From contig OX424560.1 in NCBI GenBank assembly GCA_949152475.1, positions 20,957,106-21,021,105 on the forward strand: a stretch of DNA of 64,000 nucleotides, given 5' to 3'. Origin of the DNA: Terebella lapidaria (Eukaryota; Annelida; Polychaeta; Terebellida; Terebellidae). Made by a program: the position numbers and the translations under genes. Each line of letters starts with the position of its first letter. The first letter of the stretch is position 1. The notes beneath the pieces were generated by a model. That model had not been told where the DNA came from and made no database searches. It saw only the letters and a program-made list of their open reading frames with translations. This document shows positions 1 to 12,000 of this stretch, one piece after another.

Positions 1-3000
1 TATTCTACAGTTTTCAAATTCGTACTTCATGCTCATGAACTAACCGTACGTATAAGCTAATATTTCTCACATGGGCATTGATTGAGTCCTGATACAGAAA
101 TGTCAAATTACAAAGTTTGGTCAATCACAATGCTGTTCTCGTTTCAGGTATATACTAGTGTAGATAATAATGTGAATTGTGTATTAAGTTTGAATCATAC
201 CACTCAAACAGGTTTTAGACAGTATTCCTCTGCAAATATAACTGAGCAAAATAACAAACTAAGGTCATTTCGTTCCCATCATACACATCCCTATGATAGC
301 AATCTAAGTATATAAGAATCAATTAACTCTCTCTCATTAGTGAAACCCAATATACAGTACCGTTTGGAGAAATCGCTCTCTGCAATCTAATATGCCATTC
401 TATCCATCTATTGCCCATACAATTTGATCCATACACCCCATTATTATTCGGGATGGGCACCTTGTAATATCGACTGTGGATTGTGAAGTAATGGTCTCTA
501 TGTCTCACTAGCTGGCGTAATGAAATGACCCAGAGGTCAGTTGGCAATGTCTCCAGCCATTCAGCTCTATGGCTTGTGATACTGTATAGAATACCATGTG
601 ATCTGACTATCGGATGGCAAAGAAAGTGTGCACAATGGAATTCATTTCCTGGTATGGCATGATGTAGCTACTCATAGTTAAAATAATTATCATGAAATTA
701 TATACACATTCTATATCCTAGATGATGTTTTGTTCCTCATGTACAGAAGTGCTGTACCGAATGTTCTACGAGTGCAAAATCATTCAAGACTGAAATATCA
801 TGCGATGGAACAGATCATATAACTATTCAATTGATAGCAGCTTGTTTCATATTACGGGTAAAAAACTAAACATAAAACAAATGACCTTTGTGATACTTTT
901 ATTTAACATTTTTTTCAAGATGAACAATTCTAATCGCATAATATTGCCCTGAAATTGTTAATCATATATTCATTATTGCCTACAAATGTGTGAGATATTA
1001 AGGTAATCGGTTGAGATCTGCGGTGCAGACTCGTTGACTGACGAAAGCAACGAAATGTAGAACTTCATTCCGGAAGTATTTTCGTTTGCAATGATAGTCC
1101 AGAAAAAACGCACTTGTAGCAATTATTAATGGATTTGCTGATGGCTACCGCGGGAGACATTGCCGGATTATCATAACAATTAGCAATTTTGATGGCCTAT
1201 TACGCAAATGAAAAATAATTAGATATTCAACTTGTTGCCATGGCAACATATTGTAAACGAGCGGAGTGTAAACAATATTATGTACTGATGCAATATGTCA
1301 TTTAAAAGATAATTCAAGAATTCTCCTTTCTATATGCGTAGTTCATCCGCATAAAAAGACAAACTGAACTTCGTAGACTTTCAAGGTCATTCCAAAGAGT
1401 ACTCTTTGCATAATGCCAAGTTGCTAATACCTTGGAGATATGTACACGTCATCTAAAAGACCTTCGCCATTTTATGTACATGTAATGATTTGCTCATTGA
1501 AGCCAATGATTTAACAATGCACTGATTACGTTTTGTTTTTGATTGGTTGTTATTCATGTACTGAAGACCCCAACAACAATCTAGATGTGGATGTACATGT
1601 ATATTGAATTACAGAAAAGTATATGTCAAAACTGTTTTACAGTAATGTGTTCAACGGCTCTCCAAAACAAATGCTCGTAATTTGATGAAACTTCGTTATG
1701 TCTGTTTTCTGCGAAGTTATCAAGTTTCTCAGACGACATAATTTGCTTTCAATGGAGAAATCGCTTTTTTTGTTATCTGTGCAGCAAATATAGCAAACGA
1801 CTAAAATATTCGGTTTCTCTTGGTGAATCTAATTCAATTTTATACACTGACTATCACGTTTGAGATGTCCAGGCACTACAAATAATTTTCCCGAATCTAG
1901 ACTAAGCTTTGTTCTGCAATTGTAGGCAAAAAACCATAAACAGAAAAAAAACATTGACGTTTTCTACCATACACGTCGCTGAGATACCGATCGAAGTATA
2001 TAAGAATCGAGTACTTCTATATCCAAATAGTGATACAATATACAAGTACAATTTGAAGGAATCGTATTTTGCAATCTAATATGCCACTAGGCTTATCTAT
2101 GTGCCCAAACAATTTGACCCATACCCTAATATTATTTGGATTAGGTACTCCGTAATATCGATTATGGGTTGTGAGGAAGGAACGATTTTTATGTCCCATT
2201 AACCCTCGCAATGAAATGACCCAGAGACAAGTTGGCAATGTATCCAGCCGTTCTACTCAATGGCTGGTGATACTGTATGGGATACCATGTGATATGGAAC
2301 AATATACCCAGAGAATCCGCTTTTACTCATTTCCTCCACGATTTTGTAGCCTATAATGTTTTACACTCGACACATCTCACATTTAATAAATTCGAATTTT
2401 ATTGGGCAAACGGTTTATTGAACTAACTTTGAAAGAATCCTGTTTCATACAAAGGCTAGTCAGATGCATGTGCATTGTCGCAACATTTCCCAGTTTGGGT
2501 TGAAAATAAGATATTGCTTATATATAAGAAGCATATTGCTGCCCGCAAAAAAAAATCGAGCGAGCGAGCGGAATACTATCTCGCTCGAGCGAGTTAGTAT
2601 CTCACTCAAGAATAATTTTATTTTCATGTGGCAGCAATACGTTTCAGTACATTATAGTATTGAACGAACGGCTGAATTTTTTTCTCGCCATGTCCTTAGT
2701 TTTCCAATGATTAGCTAGTCTTTATATACCAGTGATTCCTGGATATCACACTCAGTTCTATTTCTGTGAAATTACTCAGCGTCATCAATTGTATATCTGC
2801 AAACCGACGTGCAAATGTGCTGTTAACTCGACATTCTTACGTAAGCAAATATATAAATACCAGGCCGGTCATATTTATTAGTTTTTTGTTGAGATCATCC
2901 TACGCAACAATCTCAAACGTACCAACACTAGTACTGAATAATTGATTACAATTTACCCACCAGCGTTATTACAAGTGATATCTTACAAGGAAATATTAAT

Positions 3001-3200
3001 TTGCGAACTATCTGATAGCCAATGTGATTCGCCTGATGGTAGATTACTATGTGATATCGATTATTCCATTATGCTGGATAATGCTTTCTATTGTCCATTA
3101 GCTCATGTAATAAGGCAAACTAGAGGTCATCTGCCGATGTATCCAGATAATAAAACCGTGAGGGCAATAGTAACACAAAATAATTCAGTAATGTAGTGGA
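1..3200. repeat. Duplicated blocks U1-U3 in AT-rich flank
   Basis: Three related blocks in the same orientation: U1 about 300-620, U2 about 1990-2310, U3 about 2950-3200 (more diverged). U1 and U2 share long stretches such as TATATAAGAATC, GCAATCTAATATGCCA and the region around AATGAAATGACCCAGAG. Minus-strand frames of about 70 codons in U1 and U2 share a WVISLR..L..H segment, but neither starts or splices convincingly. The intervening 620-1990 and 2310-2950 hold no recognisable gene. Likely an old tandem duplication of unknown content. Confidence 0.5.
2573..2600. repeat. 28-bp near-perfect palindrome centred on CTCGAG
   Basis: ATACTA..CTCGCTCGAGCGAG..TAGTAT folds on itself with a single mismatched pair (13 of 14). 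It sits next to a short GAGC repeat (about 2557-2570). It may form a hairpin; no function can be assigned. Confidence 0.6.
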
Positions 3201-4778
3201 GTGTTTGAGAATGATGATTGCTTTTGATTGCTGGTGACTGAAACAGTTTCTTTGTTGTGGCTACGTAAAAATTCTTTTCTCAGTATGCAGCTAATATTGT
3301 GGTCTGTCGCTTGGTTTGTAAGCCGATCATAGATGATAAGTATAATGAATCACTAAAAGGATATATATCGATGTTTTCACAAATCCACATACAATTTCAT
3401 GATACTAAATGTATATAATAAATCTACACAAGAAATTTGATTCATTCAATTGGGGTGGGGGGGGGGGTATAGTTTCTGAACCAAAGGGTTGCTTTAATTA
3501 CGTATGACATAATAATGGAACTGCATAATATGAACATACGCAGAACGCTATAACGTGGTTTCATTCAGTACATAATGGTGTGGTCATGAATATACCAATG
3601 ACGTGATCTAGGCATAATGAGCATTTAAGGCCAATGATGACTGATGGCTGAATTTTTGCTTCCAACGATATCTTTCAAAATTTGAAAGTTTGTTGCTATC
3701 GACCTTGGTGATCAAAATTTGAAATTTAAAGATGATTGACCCTTTGATTTATGGAGTACTATATCTTGAAATGACATGATGAAATATAACCAGATTGTTG
3801 AACATTTTCTAAAACCCTTTTCAACGACGTGTTAAACCCACCGCTAGATCGTGAACATAAATGTGCCTATGTTGCTAGAGTCTTGTATGCCTTGTATTTC
3901 TTTCCTATTTGAATAATGAAATATGTTATTAGCTTTCATCAAATATATTATGTTCCACCTGTATATCAGTTCCACCTGTCATCGTAATGCACCCCTGTAG
4001 GCTTGAATTTTTGTGTAATATGTACTCATTACTGCAAAAATTATTTTTTGTTTAAAAAATGATCTGTTCCAAGGAATTTTCCAGAACTTTGATAATTACT
4101 AAAACAGACACTGCTGAAGGAAATAGCGAATATTCGCAAATATTCTCCGATCCATTTATTCGTAATAGCTTCGGAAACAAACTGATCCTCAGTTTTTTAG
4201 GCGTTAAATATTGGATTTGACACGACATATTTCCATTCCCTAAAAAATTGGCCAATTACGTGGAATAACTTATAGTAATCGAAACAATGTTTATTTGGTG
4301 TTGATCGAATAGATTCTGACATAATGCCGTTTGAACAACCCAACCCCTGTAGTTTGTGCGCTCTTCAACCACTGGTTTCAACACCACGCTAATGCGTGCA
4401 CAATGTTGTGACAGGTTTTTTTTTCAAAACGGCTATTGTCATTCGTTTATATATAACCAGTGCACTAATAAACGGCATGACAAGTGATGACATGATATAT
4501 AATTAGGAAATATTCAATACATAGAAAACAAACGGTTGTTTGCACAATTTTACACACTAGGGGCGCCACCCATTCGTCATCCTTGGCCTTAAGCTTGATT
4601 ACGCGAGGGCATAAATGAGCTCTGACCATGCTCAAATGAACATTATGCCTGATCCAATCACATTATTACTATTTTTAATCAATATTGATGTCAAAATGAC
4701 CAGTATAGAATACTAATCAAACAGTTTGCCTCAATAAATACATAGTCTGATTCAAATTCCTGTGCTCTACATAAATTC
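3201..4778. other. AT-rich intergenic stretch without recognisable gene
   Basis: No open frame with a recognisable domain, splice-linked frame, RNA gene or repeat family was seen. It contains a homopolymeric G run (about 3452-3467). Confidence 0.5.
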
Positions 4779-5782
4779 TCAATTGGAACTGTCGAATTCC
4801 AAGTTTCCAGAACGACCGACACACATGTGCCAATCCAAAACATTAACATGCAAAAAGGTCTTGCTGCATGTTGGTGACAGATTTAGTGTATTTATCAACA
4901 GATTGTGATGACGTCCACCAAATTTCTTGAAGGCAGCTTTAAGTCTTGGTAAAACATATCCTTGTCGCAGCAGTTTGGAGACTAGCTGGGAACATGATGA
5001 GTCCTCATATCCGCAACTAGCTCTTGAATAGCGTATGAGTTGGGACATGATCACGTCATATGCTAGCTACATAGGAATGTTGCTGCTTAGAAATGGAAAG
5101 TTGACTATGGAAAAATTAAAATCATCACGCTTGTCATACAATCTAGTTGGCAAGTTAGAACTTTTATCAATTTCTAGCCTTAGATCTAAATGGTTGGAAA
5201 AATAAGAGGGGTCTGTAGTGTCATTAATTTCAATATATCCTCGGGATATATGGCATTCAAAAAATCAACAAACTGAGAATTATTCAGTGACAATAGATCA
5301 TCTACACTCTACAGTATGTACCGGAAAGTGAGATTGAAGCTACTGATTAGTTTCTTAGATCCTTCTCTCCGTAGAAGTTGAATGAAGTCTGACTCATATG
5401 AGTATAAAAACAGGTCTGTCAATAATGGTGCACAGTCTGTATCCACAGGAATGCCAATAGTTTGCTGAAATATTCGACCACCAAACTTCACGAAGATATT
5501 ATCAATCAGAAAATTAAACATATCAACAACTTCCGTTTCTGTATATTTATGTGGAGCATCTGAATCATCTTTAACAAAATAAGCTGTATAATATTTGACG
5601 ACAATATGCTGATTTAGTTCTGACTGTAGTTCTGAATGAGGTGTTTTGGTGTACAACGTGGGAACGTCGATTGTTTTGACAGACGAAACTTTAGAAAGTG
5701 TGTAGATATGCCATGTCGATATGCCATGTAGATATGCCAACAAAGATTTGACTTTCGCTACGTCTAGAATAAATAGTGTCAC
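4779..5782 (-). mobile_element. Penelope-like reverse transcriptase remnant, broken
   Basis: Minus-strand translations in more than one frame match, in order, the reverse-transcriptase type with the motifs TLYT.TPH, GGRIFQQTIGIP, CAPLL.DLFLYSYE..FIQ, FTFRYI, then (downstream) NFPFLSSNIP and SQLIRYSRA...L..QGY...RLKAAFKKF.GR. This RT class occurs in many marine invertebrate retroelements; I assign it tentatively to the Penelope-like group. Only the RT palm/thumb portion is present; no GIY-YIG endonuclease was recognised and the frame is not continuous, so it is a dead fragment. Ends are not defined. Confidence 0.65.
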
Positions 5783-6019
5783 AGTATTTGTGGATATTGT
5801 TGTTTTTCACAATCCTATTTGTTAATACTCAACAAATCATTGCAGTATGATGAAAATGTGTATTGGATCACGCATGGCCATTCTTGGGTGTTGAGTGTAA
5901 GTTTCGATCTATTACCACCAATAGTCAGATATCGATGATGCCAATAACAAACAAAATATAAACATTTTGCAATAGAAACGAGACAATCAGAGATTGCAGA
6001 CCCTCGCCCTTCAGATTTA
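5783..6019. other. Spacer between RT remnant and 337-bp repeat array
   Basis: No recognisable motif. It may be the 5' remainder of the RT element or the flank of the array. Confidence 0.4.
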
Positions 6020-7623
6020 GTCACTAAAATTAGGCGATAATTGAGTTATGGTCTTAAGACCATCGGTTGTACGCCATACGATTGGGAATTGGCCAAAGAA
6101 AAATACAAAAATAGGTTGAAGATTTAATATTGATTAGAACCGGAGTTATAGCCATTTATGTGATTTTCTTTTTTCCGTTGCCATGGCAACCGTTTTGTGA
6201 GCCACTACCATAGCACTCCAGCCCTATAAATTTCAAATCGATCGGACCGTTTGCCTTTGAGTTATGAGCGCAGACATTTGCATTGAAACGTCGCTGGCCA
6301 AAAATAACCGAAATCGTGACCCCCAATTTTTCGACATCGGGCGATAATGGAGAGTTTTCGTCGTACGACCATCGGTCGTACACCACACGATCGAGAATTG
6401 GCCAAAGAAAAATACAAAAATAGTTGGAAAAATTAATATCAAGTAGAACCGGAGTTACAGCCAATTAAGTGATTTTCACTTTTTCCGTTGCCATGGCAAC
6501 TGTTTTCATCCGATTTTGACAAAATTCGAACGGGACCGAGCGATTACCGTAGCACTCCAGCTCTATAAATTTCAGATTGATCAGACCGTTTGCCTTTGAG
6601 TTATGAGCGTAGACATTTGCATTGAAACGTCGCTAGCAAAAAATAACCGAAATCGTGACCCCCAATTTTTCGACATCGGGCGATAATGGAGTTTTCGTTG
6701 TACGACCATTGGTCGTACACCATACGATCGCGAATTGGCTAAAGGAAAATACAAAAATATTTGGAAAACTAATATCAAGTAGAACCGGAGTTAGAGCCAA
6801 TTAAGTGATTTTCACTTTTTCCGTTGCCATGGCGACTGTTTTCATCCGATTTTAACAAATTCGAACGGGACCGAGCGACTACCATAGCACTCCAGCATTA
6901 TAAATTTCAGATTGATCAGACCGTTTGCCTTTGAGTTATGAGCGCAGACATTTGCATTGAAACGTCGCTGGCAAAAAATAACCGAAATCGTGACCCCCAA
7001 TTTTTCGACATCGGGCGATAATGGAGAGTTTTCGTCGTACGACCATCGGTCGTATACCATACGATCGAGAATTGGCCAAAGAAAAATACAAAAATAGTTG
7101 GAAAAATTAATATCAAGTAGAACCGGAGTCACAGCCAATTAAGTGATTTTCACATTTTCCGTTGCCATGGCAACCGTTTTCATCTGACTTTGACAAAATT
7201 CGAACAGGACCGAGCGACTATCATACTGCTCCAGCCCTAGAAATTTCAGATCGATCGGACCGTTTGCCTTTGAGTTATGAGCGCAGACATTTGCACTGAA
7301 ACGTCGCTGACAAAAAATCACCGAAATCGTGACCCTCAATTTTTCGACATCGGGCGATAATAGAGAGTTTTCGTCGTACGACCATCGGCCGTACACCATA
7401 GGGTCGGGAATTGGCCAAAGAAAAATACAAAATTAGTTTAAGAAATTAATATTCATTAGAACTAGAGTTATAGTCAATTATGTGATTTTCTCTTTTTTCG
7501 TTGCCATGGCAACAATTTTTTTCTGATTTTGACAAAAATTGAGGAGGATCGAGCCACGGTGATACCGCTTCTTCCCTATAAATTTCAGGACGATCGGACC
7601 ATTCGGTTTTGAGTTATGCGCGC

Positions 7624-7682
7624 GGACAGACAAACAAACAGACAAACAAACAAACAGACAAACAGACATACAAACTGACAGA
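7624..7682 (+). repeat. Microsatellite (ACAAACAG/ACAGACAA)n
   Basis: Imperfect tetranucleotide-based run of CAAA and CAGA that begins exactly where the last 337-bp unit reaches its GCGC.GACA motif. Confidence 0.85.
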
Positions 7683-7694
7683 CCCAATTACAAT

Positions 7695-7721
7695 ACCCTC
7701 TGCCCCTTTCGGGGCGAGGGT
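7695..7721. repeat. Terminal GC hairpin
   Basis: ACCCTC and GCCCC on the left pair with GGGGC and GAGGGT on the right across a TTTC loop, giving an 11-bp stem with one unpaired base. It lies at the right end of the 337-bp repeat array and probably marks the element's terminus. Confidence 0.7.
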
Positions 7722-7949
7722 AACAAAGCCCTACCAAAGTGATATGCGACCAGTGATATTTGGTCGCATTATGACAATGGTGAGATTTTTTCGACATCAT
7801 GAAGGACTCATGTCGACCCTGGTAGGAACATTTATTAGTTTTAGTTCAATCTTATTTTTGGGAATAACACTTATTATTCAGCTTTATTGTTTGCTGTGCC
7901 TGAGAACTACATTTCATGACGGGAGTTCATGGGATGAAAGTGAATGAAC

Positions 7950-8524
7950 ACAATTGTAATAAAACAACCACGTTTATTAAACATCATACAATAAAAGCCT
8001 GGCAAATATATTCATCTATAGTTTGTACAGCAGGCACCATTTACACGCTATAAACTATCAATCAAATCCTGAAAATATTTTGAAAAGCCGTCTTCCATTT
8101 AATCATATCATAATGCACAATTTGAACATACAAAAATGCCAAATGTTAACATAAATGATTGGTTAAAAATATATATTCAGGCAGATACAGGCAGAAATAC
8201 GTCCTCTTCGGCATTTAATGCCCTTCACTAAATATCATAATATCATTTATAAACATCACGAATAGTATATGTTGTACGAATAATTACACATACTTGTGAT
8301 TAAATTTGTACAAGTCACAATCAAACCTCAACATACAGTGTACGCACATAGATTATGCAGCGCTGTACACATTCAAAGACTTTCCTATGGTATGGTTAAG
8401 TCCTTGATAAAGTCACTGCACAACAGTTTTTGTTTTTGGATATTCAAATCTAGCTTTCACATACATACAAACGCGCACCACCGACTTCAAGCATTTCTAT
8501 GATTTTTGTCGACTCTCATCGAGT
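7950..8524 (-). other. 3' untranslated region of the lectin-CUB-CCP gene
   Basis: AT-rich sequence directly after the TAG stop with no open frame continuing the gene. It runs to a canonical AATAAA on the minus strand (7978-7973). Cleavage is expected about 10-30 bases beyond, near 7945-7963. The plus-strand open frame crossing this area is not conserved or domain-bearing. Confidence 0.6.
7973..7978 (-). terminator. Poly(A) signal AATAAA
   Basis: Canonical hexamer on the minus strand about 550 bases after the stop codon of the lectin-CUB-CCP gene, followed by T-rich sequence on the transcript strand. It is the best candidate 3' end. Confidence 0.6.
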
Positions 8525-9002
8525 CTAAGTCATTTTGCTATTATTTTCTGGGTCCAGTTCGAAGTATTCGGAGTTGACGCCGTCGAGTTCATACTCGTCC
8601 GATGAGTAGTCTTTTCGATCGAACTTAGGCGATTCGTAGATGTGTTCGTTAGCGGACTGTGTACTTCGCTGGTAGGCGCCCGCGTCTGGCGACATCTGCG
8701 CATGACTGTGACAAGCTCCCGCGTGCGCATGCGCGTGGACGCCACCAAACGGCGCATGCGCACCAATGCTGCCACCGGAAGGCACCGCCGGCAATGGTGT
8801 CATCTGCTGAGGAGCATGTCGTTGCATCTGCCACGTCCTATAGTAGGCATTCTCGGATGAGTGGTAGAGCTCAGTGGAATCTCCGGTTTTGTGATTGAAA
8901 GGAGGTCGTGACATTGGCTTGACTTGGCCGTCGGCCGGGCCGTAAGGAACCTCTGGAATAGCTCGCTTCATGTCCGAACGGGCCGCAGGTGGATGTCGCC
9001 TT
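8525..9002 (-). CDS. Exon 8: cytoplasmic tail and stop codon
   Basis: Acceptor CTCATTTTCAG; TAG stop at 8527-8525. The 158-residue tail is polar. It has a proline-rich stretch (TPLPAVPSG), a His/Ala-rich stretch (GVHAHAHAGACHSHA) and about a dozen tyrosines, several in acidic or SH2-type contexts such as IYESP, DEYELD and SEYFELD. No kinase, death or TIR domain is visible, so signalling by recruited partners is an inference. This region is the most GC-rich of the gene and gives open frames on other frames and the opposite strand, which I treat as shadows. Confidence 0.85.
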
Positions 9003-12000
9003 CTGAAAATGAGAAGGGAAATTGTAATCATTTGATAAAAAGAGGAAAGCTGCCGCAGCCATCATATATCATAAGGGCCGGCCGCATAGAACTGTCTACT
9101 GCACAGGGCAACGACGTTGAAAATCACGGACAACAAAACACGCATAAAACCCCCTGGAGTCGCTTTTCCCTATTGTGCACAGGTGGTCCTAACGGCACGC
9201 ATTAAGGCGATAACTCACGAGTTTCCTCCTGTAAGAGACACCGCCCATCCTAGTCGTTTATCTTTTTCTTTTTTCATTAAAGTGATCACGCGTATTGCCC
9301 ATTATGTGACCGTTGGAACACCTGCTTCCAGCTGTATATCGCCTCTATATGAGATGCGTGGCTGAGATATCGAACGCTCCCCGTATCTGATAACACCGCC
9401 ATGAAAAAATAACCGATCCCTCTCCATTATTGTCCGCTGTCTTTTGTAGTGAGATAATCATGTCTCCCTCAATCTCCTCCCTTTGACAAAGGAAATCTTA
9501 GACATTGTGTTTTGATGGCGGAGTAAATGAAACGTTTTAGACTTTCACAATTAAGCGAAATAAAGGGGAAGCTTCCTTCGATATTTAATACACATAAAAC
9601 AGAAACAATGACCTAAGCAGCTGCACAGAAATAAACGTGGTTTTGCCCACTTCCATTCAGATACAATGCAAATGAACTTAGTAAAATAATATCTTTGCTC
9701 TGGTGAGGACTGCGTAATTTTCTTTCCTTTCAATATTTCAAGAACAACAGGGACAAGTTGCTTTTCCAGCTATATTTCCCACGGGATCGGCTGCCTTTTT
9801 ATGATGAAGTATGTTTTGATAGCATCATTGATCATGTCTTGGTTATTGATCGATTCTCAGTGCAATTGCAAATATTCGCTGCGCCGATATAGACGTAATC
9901 ATAAACCATGCACTATTTCATCCAATTTTTATGCACTGTCCTCTTATTTTGTACGGACAATGTACTTAAATGTCTGCGCCTTGGAGTTAGATTGGGATTA
10001 ACTTGGTACAGTTATTATTAAATCATCCTTACCGTTTGATGTATATGAGCCCAGCGGCTAGAATACATAGGCCCACGGATACAGCTATACACAGTATCAC
10101 AATCACGGACAGACCTGGAAATAAATTTTCGATTTTTAAAAACCCCCCATACTGCCAATTGATTCTTTTGTTTTTGGAGAATTGTCAATTTCAAGTAATA
10201 AAAATTGGTACGTTTGTTTCTATATACTCCATACATAAATATATGCAACATATTATGAAAATGTACCATGTCTGCCGTTGAAGAAGCCCCCGTTTGTGTC
10301 ATGTGGCCCGGACAGAACCGATAGTGCTGAAAAAAGGTATTTCGTTCACATCAAAGCACGTATCATCCCGGCAAACAATACATCACAATCATTGACAGAT
10401 GATAACACGATTATGTAGTGGTCAGAAAACTGCTCATGGGAACTCTAGGGTGCAATATATTCATTAATTCCAGTAGTAAACCAGTATGTCGCGTTCGAAT
10501 AAGTTTATTTTTTCTACAAATTCATACCAAAAGTGCACTTGTGTAAATGATAAAAATGCACATTAATTTGAGCAATTATATTATTCAAATCCCTGCAACA
10601 CTATATCGCACTGTTATCGATTTTTTATGTATATCTACTGATACCAACCCTCCGAGCAGTTGTGGTAGTCCATATAGTCCCATCTATTGCCCACACAGCT
10701 CAGTCTGAACTGTCTGTTACTGTCGCCGCCACAGTTGACAATGGCAGTATCACCCGTCCTATTGACCCAGCCATTGGCCGGCTTCAACACATTGGAACAA
10801 CCGTTAGCTGCGAAATAATAGACATTATAAATATCAATAAAACTGTGTTGTAGATCAATAGATGGTACGAATTTAAATGACAACATACAATTTGATGGGA
10901 CTTGCGTTGTATCAGCGCTAGTTTTTGAATATTACATCTAGATGTAGGATTTGCATATTTTCTCACCTTGAAACCGAAATAGAAAGTGGGAAAGTTTCCT
11001 GTTGGATCGCTCGCTGGCCGGTACGAGCCTCACTTCCAGTCTGTTGTTTGATGACGTCAGAATTCTCCGTTCACGTGACCCGGTGGCACAGACAGTGACT
11101 GTGGATCTCCCGCTATTGGGGTTAACCCCTTGTTCCTTGATCACAGCAAACACGTGACAAACATCACCCACCTCGGTCTGCTGAGAGGGAAGGCAGGGTT
11201 AAAGAAATGGAAATGTGAATGAATGGAGCAGTGTTTGATATTTCGAATTTATTACTATGTATCATGTTATCAGCACAGAAAAAAAAAGATTTCCAATACC
11301 AAGTATATTTGAAAGATTTATAGTAATTGATGGATATCACACCGAAAAATATATGACATTGAGTACATATTTGTTGATGTGCTGATGTCACACAGTTTTA
11401 TAAATATCATCAAATCCAACATTATACTTGGTAAATTCTCATGAACCCCCAAACATTAAAATTAGGTCCTCACCTCGGTGCCGAAATCCAGAAGGGTCAG
11501 GGTGATATTCTGTCCTGGGTTGACCGTGACCCACCAGGGGCTATCCAGGGACCCACACCCCGTTTCCATGGTAACAAGACTGGACAGGTATCCCTGCTGT
11601 TCGCGGACCTCCACTGCCTCGGAATTCTCACAGTATGATTTGGAAGCATTGACAACTGAAAAAAAATTGAGGATAAAATGAATAAAATATTTTCTCTGCA
11701 TGCATTCGTTAAAAATGTTGGAGGGGTTTCCCTAAAACCGCCGTTTTATACTGCAGGAACTACACCCAAATTAGCGGTGAACATCTTCGCCAAATCAAGA
11801 CAACACTGCAGTGAATTAGCTTCAAAGCTTGTAAATACAACCTTCAGAACAAAATCCATGCACATACGCCTCACTGAGAGAACCTGTTTTATTAACATCA
11901 ACCGACCTTTGACACATTCGTGGCTCACTTCCAAGTAGCTGCGAAGATCTTTAGAACACGGCTGTCGGTCGCTAGGTATGAGCGTTGCTACGGTAACGGC

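Larger units (their letters stand above)
6020..7735 (+). repeat. Tandem array of ~337-bp repeats with microsatellite and hairpin end
   Basis: A partial unit at about 6020-6160, then units starting at the shared GTGATTTTC block at 6161 (309 bp, lacking about 28 bp), 6470, 6807, 7144 and a partial unit at 7482. Spacings are 337, 337 and 338. Each unit has TTGCCATGGCAAC, CCGTTTGCCTTTGAGTTATG, ATTTTTCGACATCGGGCGAT and ACGACCATCGGTCGTA, itself a palindrome. The last unit passes at its GCGC.GACA site into a CAAA/CAGA microsatellite and then a GC hairpin. The order (core tandem repeats, microsatellite, terminal hairpin) resembles pearl/HINE-type non-autonomous elements related to Helentrons; that assignment is inference. 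Several short minus-strand frames repeat with the unit and are not genes. Confidence 0.8.

Noticed and set aside
323-2238. Minus-strand frames of 74 and 73 codons as a gene pair
   Set aside because: Similar because the blocks are duplicated; no start, splice sites or complete domain. Kept only as a low-level finding.
6156-7687. Repeated minus-strand frames (SNYFCIFLWPI, RPMSKNWGSRF, etc.)
   Set aside because: They recur with the 337-bp repeat period in two overlapping frames; repeat translation, not genes.
7609-7947. 112-codon plus-strand frame beginning in the CAAA/CAGA microsatellite
   Set aside because: Its N-terminus is translated microsatellite and hairpin; the rest overlaps the host 3' end with no domain.
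8530-8898. Overlapping open frames on both strands across the tail exon
   Set aside because: Shadows of the GC-rich exon 8; only the frame linked by splice phases to the transmembrane exon is kept.
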